From: Prosthecobacter debontii
Lineage (GTDB): Bacteria; Verrucomicrobiota; Verrucomicrobiia; Verrucomicrobiales; Akkermansiaceae
NCBI GenBank assembly: GCA_945873125.1
Contig: CAMCBV010000020.1
Location: 1 to 52,916, forward strand
Direction: 5' to 3'
Length of the DNA stretch: 52,916 bases
Positions 8,199-17,372 of this stretch are shown one piece after another; the stretch's first letter is position 1; the number at the start of each line of letters is the position of its first letter. Both the position numbers and the translations under genes were made by a program. The notes under the pieces are model-generated. The model ran no database searches, was not told where the DNA came from, and worked only from the letters and a program-made list of their open reading frames with translations.

Positions 8199-9380
8199 TC
8201 AGCCAACCGCTTTCACGATTTTTTCTGCGCCGTCTGCCATAGTGTTTGCGGAGACGATATTCAGACCGGAGGCGGCAAGCGTCGCTTTACCAGCCTCGAC
8301 GTTGTTGCCTTCGAGGCGAACCACGAGAGGAATTGGCAGTCCGGTTTCTTTCGCGGCGGCGATCACACCTTCCGCGATCACGTTGCAATCCATGATGCCG
8401 CCGAAAATGTTGATCAGGATGCCTTTGACGTTCGGGTCACCGAGGATGATTTTGAAAGCTGCGGTCACTTGTTCTTTTGAAGCACCACCGCCCACATCAA
8501 GGAAGTTTGCCGGTTCACCACCATAGTGTTTGATGATATCCATCGTCGCCATTGCGAGGCCCGCACCGTTCACTAGGCAGGCGATGTTTCCATCAAGGCC
8601 GATGTAGTTGAGGTCGTATTCGGAAGCGGCGACCTCACGCGGGTCTTCTTCTTCCTTGTCGCGCATCGCGACGATATCTGGGTGACGATAGAGCGCGTTG
8701 TCATCGAAGCCGAACTTCGCATCGAGTGCGAGGACGCGGCCATCGGGAGTGGTGACCAACGGGTTGATTTCCAGCATCGAGCAATCGCAATCGATGAAAA
8801 GCTTGTAGAGATTTTTCAGTAATTTGGCGAACTGCTTGGCGATATCGCCACTCAAGCCGAGTTCTGCGGTGATCTTGCGGATCTCGTAAGCTTGAAGGCC
8901 CAGGAGAGGGTGTACCACTTGGCGGAAAATTTTCTCGGGAGTATCGTGTGCGACGTCCTCGATGCTCATACCGCCTTCAGTGGAAGCCACGATAACGGGA
9001 GCGCATGTGGCGCGATCCATCAAAATCGCGAGGTAGTATTCATGAGTGATATCGACCGCCTCAGCGACCATGACTTTGCGTACCACGCGGCCAGCTTCGC
9101 CGGTCTGCACGGTGACGAGGGTTTCGTTGAGCATTTTGCCTGCGAACTCCGCGGCCTGCTCCGGGCTGTCGATCAAATGCACGCCGCCTTGGAAGCCATT
9201 TTTGAAATGACCCTTGCCACGACCCCCCGCATGAACTTGTGCTTTAATGACCAATTTCGCTCCCGCGAACTCCTTGGCCGCAGCTGCAGCTTCTTCGGGA
9301 TTGGCTGCGACTCTTCCTCTCGGACTCGGGACTTGGAAACGATCAAACAGCTCCTTGGCTTGGTATTCGTGGATATTCAT
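8199..9380 (-). CDS. sucC: Succinyl-CoA synthetase beta subunit (ADP-forming)
   Basis: The beta subunit with the ATP-grasp domain, making succinate and ATP from succinyl-CoA together with SucD. From ATG 9380 the protein is 393 residues and begins [15 protein letters not shown], the canonical SucC start; longer starts add unrelated residues. Motifs include [56 protein letters not shown] and [13 protein letters not shown]. It is the first gene of the sucC-NTase-sucD unit; its promoter should lie in the 159-bp gap shared with the divergent gene at 9540. Confidence 0.95.
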   Translation of the reverse strand: MNIHEYQAKELFDRFQVPSPRGRVAANPEEAAAAAKEFAGAKLVIKAQVHAGGRGKGHFKNGFQGGVHLIDSPEQAAEFAGKMLNETLVTVQTGEAGRVVRKVMVAEAVDITHEYYLAILMDRATCAPVIVASTEGGMSIEDVAHDTPEKIFRQVVHPLLGLQAYEIRKITAELGLSGDIAKQFAKLLKNLYKLFIDCDCSMLEINPLVTTPDGRVLALDAKFGFDDNALYRHPDIVAMRDKEEEDPREVAASEYDLNYIGLDGNIACLVNGAGLAMATMDIIKHYGGEPANFLDVGGGASKEQVTAAFKIILGDPNVKGILINIFGGIMDCNVIAEGVIAAAKETGLPIPLVVRLEGNNVEAGKATLAASGLNIVSANTMADGAEKIVKAVG

Positions 9381-9492
9381 AAAAAACAGGTCAGGCAAAA
9401 AACCGCGCGAAACTAGACCTCTCCCAGCCATAGGGTCAAGCAACCCTTGTAAAAACTTGTGCATTTCATCCGTGCCTGAGGATCATTTGAAA

Positions 9493-9538
9493 TATCCTCT
9501 TGGAGGATAGGGTATGAGAGATTTAAATACCTATACCC
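9493..9538. promoter_or_regulatory. Two inverted repeats before the oxidoreductase gene
   Basis: TATCCTC-TTG-GAGGATA (9493-9509) is a perfect 7-bp palindrome, and GGGTAT (9510-9515) pairs with ATACCC (9533-9538), ending one base before the ATG at 9540. The position fits an operator or 5'-leader hairpin controlling the gene at 9540. No regulator gene is adjacent. Confidence 0.35.
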
Positions 9539-9539
9539 C

Positions 9540-10922
9540 ATGACCCAGTCCTTTCACCTCAGCAGTCGTCGTAATTTTCTCAAAGGCATAACCGCAACGA
9601 CCGCCGCAGGGATCGCGATGCCGAACCTGTTGCTCAGAGCCCAAGATATTCCGGCGGCGAAAAAACTCGAGATCGGATGTATCGGGGTGGGAGGCAGAGG
9701 TTTTCAAGACATGATGGGGGCGGCATGGCAAAACGAAATTGTCGCAATCTGCGATGTCGATGCCGGATCCCTCGCGAAAGCGGCGCAGAAATTTCCAAAT
9801 GCCCGTCAGTATAGGGATTTTCGCGAAATGCTGGAGAAGGAAAAAGGCATGGATGGGGTCACGATCTCCACCCCGGATCATTCCCACTACCCGGCGGCCA
9901 TGCATGCCATTTCGCTAGGCAAACACATCTGTGTGCAAAAGCCCTTGGTAAACACGCTCTGGGAGGCGAACGAACTTCATCTTGCGGCTCGGAAAAAAGG
10001 CGTCATCACTCAGATGGGCAACCAAGGGCACACTTATGAGGAGAATCGCCTTCTCAAAGAATGGCTCGATGCAGGGGTGGTCGGCAAGGTGAAGGAAATT
10101 CATGTCTGGACCAACCGCCCAGGCTGGCCTCAGGGCAAATCAGCGAATCTCAAACCCGCACAACCCGCTCCTGAAAAACTGGATTGGGATCTTTGGCTCG
10201 CCGCGATTCCAGACCGCCCATACCACCCGGATATCCATCCGTTCAAATGGCGCGGTTTATTCGAATACGGTGCCGGAGCACTCGGGGATATGGGTTGTCA
10301 TAACCTCGATCCGCTCGTTTGGTCGCTCGGTCTTGGCGTGCCTGACCGGATCCAAGCCACGGCTGACGAGTTGACTGATGTCGCCTGGCCGCGCGGCGCG
10401 AAAGTCGAATATGTCTGGAAAAACGTCGCCGGCCACGGCGAGATCAAACTCTATTGGTATGAAGGCAAAAATATCGATGGCACTCCTTGTTTGCCACCAC
10501 CTCCCAAGGATTTGAAACGACCTATCGGCAGCGCGGGTTTCTATGTCATCGGTTCGGATGGGATTGTCTACAACGAAGGCAGTCAGGCGCAAAAGCTCAC
10601 GATCCTTCCCGAAGCCCGCTCCGTAGAATTTCTCGCGAATCCTCCCGCGAAAACCCTCGAACGCAGCCCCACTCCCGGTGATGCGCAAAAGGAATGGTCG
10701 GCCGCCATCAAGCAGGGAAAAGAATTTCCGTTCATGTCGCAGTTCGATTACGCGGTTCCTCTAACCGAGCTCTGCCTGCTCGGAGCCCTCGCAATCCGAA
10801 CCGGCTTGCCCATTGAATGGGATCAGAAAAAATTCATGGCGATCAACAACGACGCCGCCAACAAACTCATCAAACGTGCCCAATACCGCAAGGGCTGGGA
10901 ATACGCTGCAAAAGATATTTGA
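9540..10922 (+). CDS. Gfo/Idh/MocA-family oxidoreductase, Tat-exported
   Basis: A 460-residue NAD(P)-type sugar oxidoreductase. Residues 1-35 are a twin-arginine signal (SRRNFLKG followed by a hydrophobic stretch), so it is exported folded with cofactor. The Rossmann motif GCIGVGGRGF and AICDVD follow; STPDHSHYPAAM and CVQKPLVNTLWEA are the conserved family blocks with the catalytic EKP-type lysine (here QKP). C-terminal residues form the second beta-sheet domain. Exported members of this type are abundant in PVC bacteria and act on polysaccharide-derived sugars; the substrate is unknown. No operon partner is seen. Confidence 0.88.
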   Translation: MTQSFHLSSRRNFLKGITATTAAGIAMPNLLLRAQDIPAAKKLEIGCIGVGGRGFQDMMGAAWQNEIVAICDVDAGSLAKAAQKFPNARQYRDFREMLEKEKGMDGVTISTPDHSHYPAAMHAISLGKHICVQKPLVNTLWEANELHLAARKKGVITQMGNQGHTYEENRLLKEWLDAGVVGKVKEIHVWTNRPGWPQGKSANLKPAQPAPEKLDWDLWLAAIPDRPYHPDIHPFKWRGLFEYGAGALGDMGCHNLDPLVWSLGLGVPDRIQATADELTDVAWPRGAKVEYVWKNVAGHGEIKLYWYEGKNIDGTPCLPPPPKDLKRPIGSAGFYVIGSDGIVYNEGSQAQKLTILPEARSVEFLANPPAKTLERSPTPGDAQKEWSAAIKQGKEFPFMSQFDYAVPLTELCLLGALAIRTGLPIEWDQKKFMAINNDAANKLIKRAQYRKGWEYAAKDI

Positions 10923-11026
10923 AGTGGCTCCAATCGGAGCGAAGCGGAGATGGAAGAACTCATTTAGATCGAAGCGGTTCCTTAAATCGCATCCGCCATA
11001 CCGAATCATTCAGAGACAGGCACACC

Positions 11027-11563
11027 GTGATTAAGAAAGGAATTGAAAGGCTGATCGAGCTTATGCGGCAGCAACAAGTCCGACTGATTTTGAGTTCTCT
11101 GCTTGGGATTGCTGGATATATTGGGCTTCGAAAAATAGATCCCAATTCGTCACTTGTTTTGGGTGGCTTAACTCTTTTCATCATTGGATTATTACCGTGG
11201 CTGGTCGCATTGCGTAGAGCCTTTTGGGTGAAACGTTATCCTGAAGGTGGAAAATGGATGAAAGCCACGCGGTTCTTCTTGTGGTTAGCCCTGTTGATTT
11301 TTCCAATCACGGCAGCGTGTTTATGGATATGGTTCGCCATTTTCCCCATGCCTGATGGCTTCGATGGGCTGGGCCAGACCCTCTTATTGCTATTGTTCTT
11401 GATGATAGCCATTTACGCCACCGGCATCTCCGCTGCTCTCGCCTTTTTCATCCAACTCTGGCGCGATCAATGGCACAGACGACTGAATCTCGCCATCCTG
11501 ATCTATCTCTGCCTTTTCTTCATGAGCATCATCACTCTTTCAGAGATGCAGGGTGTGCTATAG
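11027..11563 (+). CDS. Small integral membrane protein, function unknown
   Basis: I do not recognise a family. From GTG 11027 (preceded by GAGACAGG) the protein is 179 residues; ATG 11063 would give 166. Four hydrophobic segments are visible: IGLRKI..LTLFIIGLLPWLVAL, FFLWLALLIFPITAACLWIWFAI, TLLLLLFLMIAIYATGISAALAFF and LAILIYLCLFFMSII. It lies 104 bp after the oxidoreductase gene on the same strand and ends 5 bp before the stop of the convergent PIN gene. Confidence 0.6.
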   Translation: MIKKGIERLIELMRQQQVRLILSSLLGIAGYIGLRKIDPNSSLVLGGLTLFIIGLLPWLVALRRAFWVKRYPEGGKWMKATRFFLWLALLIFPITAACLWIWFAIFPMPDGFDGLGQTLLLLLFLMIAIYATGISAALAFFIQLWRDQWHRRLNLAILIYLCLFFMSIITLSEMQGVL

Positions 11564-11567
11564 TGAT

Positions 11568-12155
11568 TCAATAGCGATCAGGTGCTTTCCTCGAAAAAGT
11601 CCGCTCAAATTCATCCTTCCAGCCAGCATACGGCGTATCTTTATCGTGGAGCCACTGTTCGACCACTTGGTTGACCTTTTCATCATCGATGTGGTCGCAA
11701 TCAAGCATGAGTTTCATGAGGCCAATACTGGTCATCTGCCTGACTTCGTAGGTTTCGCCTAACTCGATCATGTCCCTATCGTCCGTGACCATGGGAATTT
11801 CTAGAACGAGGGCCGTGGCGACAATTTTCACATCAACGGGCGATGGTCCTTTGCCGCGCTTCTCTAGAAATTCCTCTTTCACGTATTCCCATATGAAATC
11901 GTAGGTTTCATCGATTCCCTTTTTTTGCTGTTTGCTTAAAGAAAGTGATCGATGTCGATTATCAACAAAAGTCTGCTGCTCCACCCAATCGAAGCGGTTA
12001 CGTACGCGTGAACTGCCACGTATCTCGCCTGCAAGATCCGCATGCATGTAGAGCGTATAATCCTCATTGCCAAAAGGTTGGCAAAGTAAGGGATGGATAT
12101 TTTGAGCCAGACGAAAATAACTGTTTGAGTCCACAATAATTTTCGTCTGCGCCAT
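11568..12155 (-). CDS. PIN-domain protein, probable toxin-like nuclease
   Basis: A 195-residue protein with the PIN arrangement of acidic residues: D9 in IIVDSNSYF, E44 in DLAGEIRG, D108 in SPVDVKIVATAL and D125/D126 in VTDDRDM. These would bind Mg2+/Mn2+ for RNA cleavage. Its start has a strong Shine-Dalgarno (AGGAGG, 5 nt before ATG). It sits 19 nt after an XRE/ImmA gene, a pairing known for PIN (DUF4411-type) toxins with HTH-metallopeptidase partners. I infer a toxin-antitoxin-like or RM-associated role; the target is not visible. Confidence 0.65.
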   Translation of the reverse strand: MAQTKIIVDSNSYFRLAQNIHPLLCQPFGNEDYTLYMHADLAGEIRGSSRVRNRFDWVEQQTFVDNRHRSLSLSKQQKKGIDETYDFIWEYVKEEFLEKRGKGPSPVDVKIVATALVLEIPMVTDDRDMIELGETYEVRQMTSIGLMKLMLDCDHIDDEKVNQVVEQWLHDKDTPYAGWKDEFERTFSRKAPDRY

Positions 12156-12174
12156 CCGGTCCTCCTATATCCTG

Positions 12175-13320
12175 TTATACGGAGAACGCCTCCAGATAAG
12201 CACTTGCGTCCATGCGGTTGACCCCGAGGATCGCGGCAATCGTGCCAGCACTCGGCTCCTTCTCTCTGACATATTTACCAAGTGCACTGTAGGCCTTCGT
12301 CCCGAATTCTTCCTGAATGACCCTCATGAAATGATCTGCACTGGGCTTTTTCCCATCAAACAAATGATCGCTCAAAGTCGGGAATTTTTTATGAAATGTG
12401 GCGATCGATGCATGAAATATCGCATTTCCAACAGGTGCGAAGCTCTCACCTGCCGCGTCTGCGAACTTTTCAAGTTCCTTGTAAACCGAGTTAGGCGAGA
12501 TCGTGTGCTCATCCGCCCATTTCAAAAGCACTTTGATTTTGCCCTCAGTGCTTTTCGCTTTTTTGTAATCGAGGTATGTCGCCTTCGCCACAGATTCAGG
12601 GAAAATCAGAGCACCCGCAAAGGCATCAGCAAAATTCTCCGCTTCGTTGATCTTGTTTTCACGCAAGAGATCAATGGTCAATACGTGACCCAATTCATGA
12701 GCCATCCAGAATTTGAAGTCGTGGATTTCCACATCCAGATTGAGGTAAATCCAGGTCGTTTGGGATTCAGGAAGATGGATATGAATCGCGTTTTCGTGCC
12801 GAGTCTTTTTGCCCCATAGTGTGGGAATGATCACTGCCTGATATCGATCAAAGAGTCCAATCAGCTCCCCGAACTTAAAAGAATCATTTTCAGCGATGTC
12901 CAATTCACGCCGAATTCTTGCCGCCAAATCCTGAACGTAGCGATACTGGCAGGACGGATGTTTTAAAGATGGCGGACCCATGAATGGATCTACATCCAGG
13001 TAATTTGCCAACGGCTTCAAGAAACGGCCCATGTCTTTGGCGTTTTCAATATGTGCATCCGTCGTTAGGCAGGAGCCACGTTTGCGGAATGCCACCAACG
13101 GCTCATTCGCTAGGTTGCTGGGAGCAACCAAATCCGCATGCTTTAGTCCGAGAAGCCGCCCAAGCTTCAGCAGCTCTGCTGGGCGAGGGAAGGATTTCCC
13201 GGTGAACCACTTCGACACGGCTGCACGTGTAACATCAAGGGCTGCTGCTATAGTCGCTTGGCTAAAACCCTTGGTTTCAGCCGCCTTTTGGACGATGGGC
13301 GTATTTAGTTTTTTCTCCAT
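12175..13320 (-). CDS. XRE-HTH regulator fused to ImmA/IrrE metallopeptidase
   Basis: From ATG 13320 the protein is 381 residues. Residues ~18-60 are an XRE helix-turn-helix (FSQATIAAALDVTRAAVSKWFTG); the zinc site HELGH is at residues 208-212, followed by the helper NEAENFADAFAGALIFP. ImmA/IrrE domains cleave repressors or antitoxins. Here the peptidase and DNA-binding parts are one chain, as in antitoxins paired with PIN or HigB-like toxins. It lies between the RM gene upstream and the PIN gene downstream. GTTGAC half-sites just before the start suggest autoregulation. Longer starts would cross the operator. Confidence 0.8.
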   Translation of the reverse strand: MEKKLNTPIVQKAAETKGFSQATIAAALDVTRAAVSKWFTGKSFPRPAELLKLGRLLGLKHADLVAPSNLANEPLVAFRKRGSCLTTDAHIENAKDMGRFLKPLANYLDVDPFMGPPSLKHPSCQYRYVQDLAARIRRELDIAENDSFKFGELIGLFDRYQAVIIPTLWGKKTRHENAIHIHLPESQTTWIYLNLDVEIHDFKFWMAHELGHVLTIDLLRENKINEAENFADAFAGALIFPESVAKATYLDYKKAKSTEGKIKVLLKWADEHTISPNSVYKELEKFADAAGESFAPVGNAIFHASIATFHKKFPTLSDHLFDGKKPSADHFMRVIQEEFGTKAYSALGKYVREKEPSAGTIAAILGVNRMDASAYLEAFSV

Positions 13321-13343
13321 TGGATGCGCTTGAGTGAACAAAG

Positions 13344-13369
13344 GTTGACAGATGTCAACTTTTGTCAAC
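13344..13369. promoter_or_regulatory. Operator of the XRE/ImmA-PIN pair
   Basis: GTTGAC (13344-13349) and GTCAAC (13354-13359) form a perfect palindrome with a 4-nt spacer, and another GTCAAC half-site follows at 13364-13369. They lie 24-49 bp upstream of the XRE gene start, in the 104-bp gap after the RM gene. This is typical placement for XRE autorepression. Confidence 0.6.
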
Positions 13370-13424
13370 TTCAAAAGCTTGTGACGCATGCGAGTTGAGC
13401 AAATATAATTTATCGATCCAGGCA

Positions 13425-16400
13425 CTAAGCCACCACCATATTTATTTCCTCGTTTGTGAGCCTGTAGAGTTGATAAGTTATGGAGTTAAGTTCGGATTCT
13501 TTTTGGGCGATGGTTTGCTCGATTTGGAAAATTTCTTGATCGAGCATTAGAATTTTATCACGTAAGAGCTGTTCGTTTGTGGTGCGGATGGTGAGGAGGT
13601 GTTTGATGAGGCGTTTGGCGTCGAAGGATTCGGTGACGTTTAGGTCTCTTAGTGCGTGTCGCCATTGTGCGGCTATGAAGGGGGTTTCCGGCTTGTCGTA
13701 AAGGCGTAGGGCTTCGCGGCCGCCGATGTGGAGGATGAGTTCGTCATCGGTGTTGGTGACGTTGAGGGTGACGCCGGGCTGGAGAAGGACATCGAGGCTG
13801 TCGTAGTGTTGTTGGAGAGTTTCGGTATGACGTGCTTTTGCCCACGCGGTTAGATCCTTGGCACCGATCCCCTCTGGTGCTTTGGGTGACTGTTTCCAGC
13901 TTACTGGTGTGCCGACATCCGACCAGAGCCATGACTCTTTGAGAGCGGGACTAATTGGAATCGTCTGGGGACTATTGAGACGCTGGTCGAGTTTAGCGAT
14001 GATGTCGCGGCGGCGGGTGTGAAGTTCTTGTAATTCGCGGGCGCGGTTGCCGATGTCTTCGCGTTGTGAGGGTGTGGCATCAGGTATGGGGAGCGGAGCA
14101 AGAAATTGAGTTTCGATATCGTAGAAGCCGTTTGCTTTAGGCCTAGCAGTTTTTCTGATTAAATAGGTAGCAACCGGTGCATTTAACAAACCAAGAATAA
14201 AATACAAATCCTCTTCATTTGACGGAGCAATACTATAAACGCGACGATCATCAGGAGCGTAAGCACCTTCACTATCAACAAATGCTCGTATTTCTGTCGC
14301 TGTACTAGCGATCATAATTTTTGGGCGCGCCTGTTCTAACTGATTTTTAGGATATACGTATCCCCACCACTTATTGTCGTTATCCATTTTGGGATACTCT
14401 CGAGCACGTAGGTTCTGTTCAAATCTTCTTAAGTGCTGATGCATCAGAGGAGTTTCACTTGCTATCTGATCGATTGGAATTAGTCGGGATTGACCATCTC
14501 GGACTTGATAAGGGAATATCAGGTACACTGAGGGTTTCGGTTGTTGATATCGTTTCGCGTCTGTCCCCGTGATTAGTGGTCGTAAAAAGGTATTTTCAAT
14601 TTGAGCATTGTATGGTTCGCCCTCAGGCGGATGCACTTCATAACCCGTATCAATTTTATGTAGATGATAAATGGGATTGGCAGAAGTAACCATGCCTTGG
14701 AAAATTGCCCGTGTTAGAGAAGTGTGTCCAAGTGGCTTTCCAACGGACTTTAGCTTATCAACCAGTATTCTCTCTTCTTTTGGCGCAAAATACCATGCGT
14801 CCTCCTCCGGCAATTCCTCATACGGAATTTGATCAGCGTTTTCCCACTGAATCGCAGCCGCGTTTCCATCTGGAGCAAAAGCACAGGTCAGAGCTGAAAC
14901 AGAAGTTCCCCGGAAGAATTGCAGAGAGGTGTAGGTGATCGCTTCGTCAAAGATCTGGTAGCTTTTGAAATCCAGCCAGCGATCTAGAGTGCGGCTGCGG
15001 CGGACAAGTTGGCGGAGGGGTTTGCCGTATTCGTTAACCATCCAGACATTCGGCGCGATGTAGCCCATGCGGCCTTCGGGTTTCAGGATGCGCACGCCTT
15101 TTTCGATGAAAGGCAGATACATGTCGAAGTTGCCGCTCTGGGTGCTGGCGTAAACGGGAGTGCCGTCGGGATTTTTCGCATCGACAAGGTAGGCTGCGGT
15201 ATCTTCCTGGGCACGGCGGAAGTGCTGAAGCTTGATGTAAGGTGGGTTGCCGATGACGCAGTCGAAACCACCGTGGGAAAAAACTTCGGGAAAAGCCGCA
15301 TTCCAATCAAAGGCGTTGATGCGTTCGCGTTCATTTGGATTGGCGGCAGCAAAAAGAGTGCTATGACGTTGGTTGTAGAAGTTCGCAAAGTCGGAACCGA
15401 CGAGGCTGTTGCCACAGCGGATGTTTCGGTTAAGCGAACACAAGGGCTGTCCCGGAGCAGCTGTGTGAAGCCAAAGCGCGAGCTTGGTGATCTCCACGGA
15501 TTCCTCGTTGATGTCCACGCCGTAGATGTTTTGCGAGAGGATGGAGCGGATGATGGAATCCTGATCGAAGAGTCTGCGTGTGCCGGTGATTCTTTCTTCT
15601 TCCGCCACGATCCACCGATATTCCTCAACGAGACGGTTCAGTGCCTGAATCAGGAAAGCTCCGGAGCCGCATGCCGGATCAACAATGCGCAACTGACTGA
15701 GACGGAAACGGTATTTATCCAAGAACGTGATCCATGCGCCCGCAGCGTGAGCTGCAAGTCGCTTATCGTTAAGAAAGGCTCGATATTTCTGAATAGCTTC
15801 GTTGTCCAGCGGAGCAAGTTGATCAAAGCTTAGTTCGGCCTTGATATCCTCCAAACGCATACCGAGTGTCTGATCCACAATCATGTTTACCACCCATTCG
15901 GGCGTGTAGTAAACTCCGTCGGTTTTGCGCTTGCTGAGTTTGTTGATGGAAACGCGCCCATCGGCCTCCGCCTCCATGATTTCGAGTTCGGTGATGGATT
16001 GCTCGAAAATACGACCGAGTGTGTACAGGCTGATCGCGCGTTCGCCAGCCGCTGAGCTGAGACCGAAGTTATACGCTGCCGAGAAATAAAGCAGCGTGCG
16101 TGGATGGGCACGGAGGTTTGTCGCCTGATCTTGTGCGCAGAAAACTTTGGCGGGGATATGGAGGGCATCGAACTCGGGATCTTCTTCAAACAAACCGCCA
16201 TTAAAACGATCAATGGCATGGGAACCGAATCTGCCGCCGTCGCGCATGGCGCGGAACAGCGCACGCATTTCATCCCACGGACCCGAGCCTTCCGGATCGT
16301 AAAAGCGGCTTTGGCTTTTTTCCATGAGGATATCCCGCAACAAGGCTGGCGGGTAACGCAGGACGCGCCCCATATCCTCGCAGAAAAGGATGAAAATGCA

Positions 16401-17255
16401 GCGATCAAGGAAGCGTTGTGTGAGACGAACCAACTGACCACGTGTGCCACTGAAGTTCGGATTTGCTTCAACAAGCGTGTGGTAAACAAATTCGCGGTAT
16501 TCGCGATATTCGCGGTAGAAATCTTTCTCGATGGTTTTTTCACGAACGATCTGATCGCGCAGGAGTTTATCGATCATGGGTGCGCCACGATCTGAGAGCA
16601 GCATGTCGGGCCGAAAGATTTTCCAGAAAACGAAACGCCGGAACGCTGCCGCTGGATTATCCGCAAGCAACCCGGGCTCGGTCGCGCTGCCTGTTTCGGA
16701 GAGCACAAAGCGTTGAGACTGGCTGCGCCCGAGACGACGCACATAAAGGCGGAACTCCTTCATGTCGGTCACGATCCCAAAGAACGGCTCCACCAAAGTA
16801 TCGCGATCGCGGGATTGCCATGAGAGCTGAAGATAATCGAAGCACTGATCAACCGGAGAGCGGTTGTTGTTTTTCCGCAACTGGCGCGCATCGAGCCCCG
16901 AGCGGATGTCTTTGAACTCGCAAAGGACCTGGGGAACTCCATCTCCACCGAAATTTCCGAGCGCCAAGTCTGCATAACCCTTTCCCCCAGACTGTCCCGC
17001 TCCGGCAACTTCGTATTGCGGGCGGCAGCTGTAATTTGAGGTTTCATCGCCTTGGAGACGATAGCCCCAGATTTCTGCGAAAAATCGCTGAATGAAGGCG
17101 GTTTCCGAGGCGCGTTCGTTCAATTGCTCGCGGGAAGCCCAGTTCCGAAGACGTGTAAGCAGAGCTGCGGACTCCGATCCCGCCTCGAAAGCGTCAAATT
17201 CTACACTCCATTGGGCGCGGAGAAAAGTATCTTCAAAAAGTGGCTGAGCGGGCAT
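13425..17255 (-). CDS. Single-chain restriction-modification enzyme (Type IIG/Eco57I-like)
   Basis: A 1276-residue protein with both activities. A PD-(D/E)XK-type nuclease site is visible near the N-terminus (D96 in GYADLALG, E113-x-K115 in LCEFKD). An N6-adenine methyltransferase follows: motif I VDPACGSGAFL at 525-535 and motif IV NPPY at 670-673, preceded by GVYYTPEWVV. The region after ~800 should hold the target-recognition domain, including LIPIDQIASETPLMHQHL and YPKNQLEQARPKI, and the C-terminus is a coiled coil (LDQEIFQIEQTIAQKE). Such enzymes cut unmodified DNA and methylate one strand of the site. No separate methylase or specificity gene is adjacent. The nuclease assignment rests on motif spacing; an orphan methylase is the alternative. 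Confidence 0.82.
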   Translation of the reverse strand: MPAQPLFEDTFLRAQWSVEFDAFEAGSESAALLTRLRNWASREQLNERASETAFIQRFFAEIWGYRLQGDETSNYSCRPQYEVAGAGQSGGKGYADLALGNFGGDGVPQVLCEFKDIRSGLDARQLRKNNNRSPVDQCFDYLQLSWQSRDRDTLVEPFFGIVTDMKEFRLYVRRLGRSQSQRFVLSETGSATEPGLLADNPAAAFRRFVFWKIFRPDMLLSDRGAPMIDKLLRDQIVREKTIEKDFYREYREYREFVYHTLVEANPNFSGTRGQLVRLTQRFLDRCIFILFCEDMGRVLRYPPALLRDILMEKSQSRFYDPEGSGPWDEMRALFRAMRDGGRFGSHAIDRFNGGLFEEDPEFDALHIPAKVFCAQDQATNLRAHPRTLLYFSAAYNFGLSSAAGERAISLYTLGRIFEQSITELEIMEAEADGRVSINKLSKRKTDGVYYTPEWVVNMIVDQTLGMRLEDIKAELSFDQLAPLDNEAIQKYRAFLNDKRLAAHAAGAWITFLDKYRFRLSQLRIVDPACGSGAFLIQALNRLVEEYRWIVAEEERITGTRRLFDQDSIIRSILSQNIYGVDINEESVEITKLALWLHTAAPGQPLCSLNRNIRCGNSLVGSDFANFYNQRHSTLFAAANPNERERINAFDWNAAFPEVFSHGGFDCVIGNPPYIKLQHFRRAQEDTAAYLVDAKNPDGTPVYASTQSGNFDMYLPFIEKGVRILKPEGRMGYIAPNVWMVNEYGKPLRQLVRRSRTLDRWLDFKSYQIFDEAITYTSLQFFRGTSVSALTCAFAPDGNAAAIQWENADQIPYEELPEEDAWYFAPKEERILVDKLKSVGKPLGHTSLTRAIFQGMVTSANPIYHLHKIDTGYEVHPPEGEPYNAQIENTFLRPLITGTDAKRYQQPKPSVYLIFPYQVRDGQSRLIPIDQIASETPLMHQHLRRFEQNLRAREYPKMDNDNKWWGYVYPKNQLEQARPKIMIASTATEIRAFVDSEGAYAPDDRRVYSIAPSNEEDLYFILGLLNAPVATYLIRKTARPKANGFYDIETQFLAPLPIPDATPSQREDIGNRARELQELHTRRRDIIAKLDQRLNSPQTIPISPALKESWLWSDVGTPVSWKQSPKAPEGIGAKDLTAWAKARHTETLQQHYDSLDVLLQPGVTLNVTNTDDELILHIGGREALRLYDKPETPFIAAQWRHALRDLNVTESFDAKRLIKHLLTIRTTNEQLLRDKILMLDQEIFQIEQTIAQKESELNSITYQLYRLTNEEINMVVA

Positions 17256-17372
17256 GAAACGGTTCTATTTGGAAAATGCAGGGCTGGGGAGGATGGGAGG
17301 AATTCTTGCTTATTTTGCAATAGACGAACGCTAGTGATTTCAAATCCTCTCTCAAGAACTATTCCTCATCCT

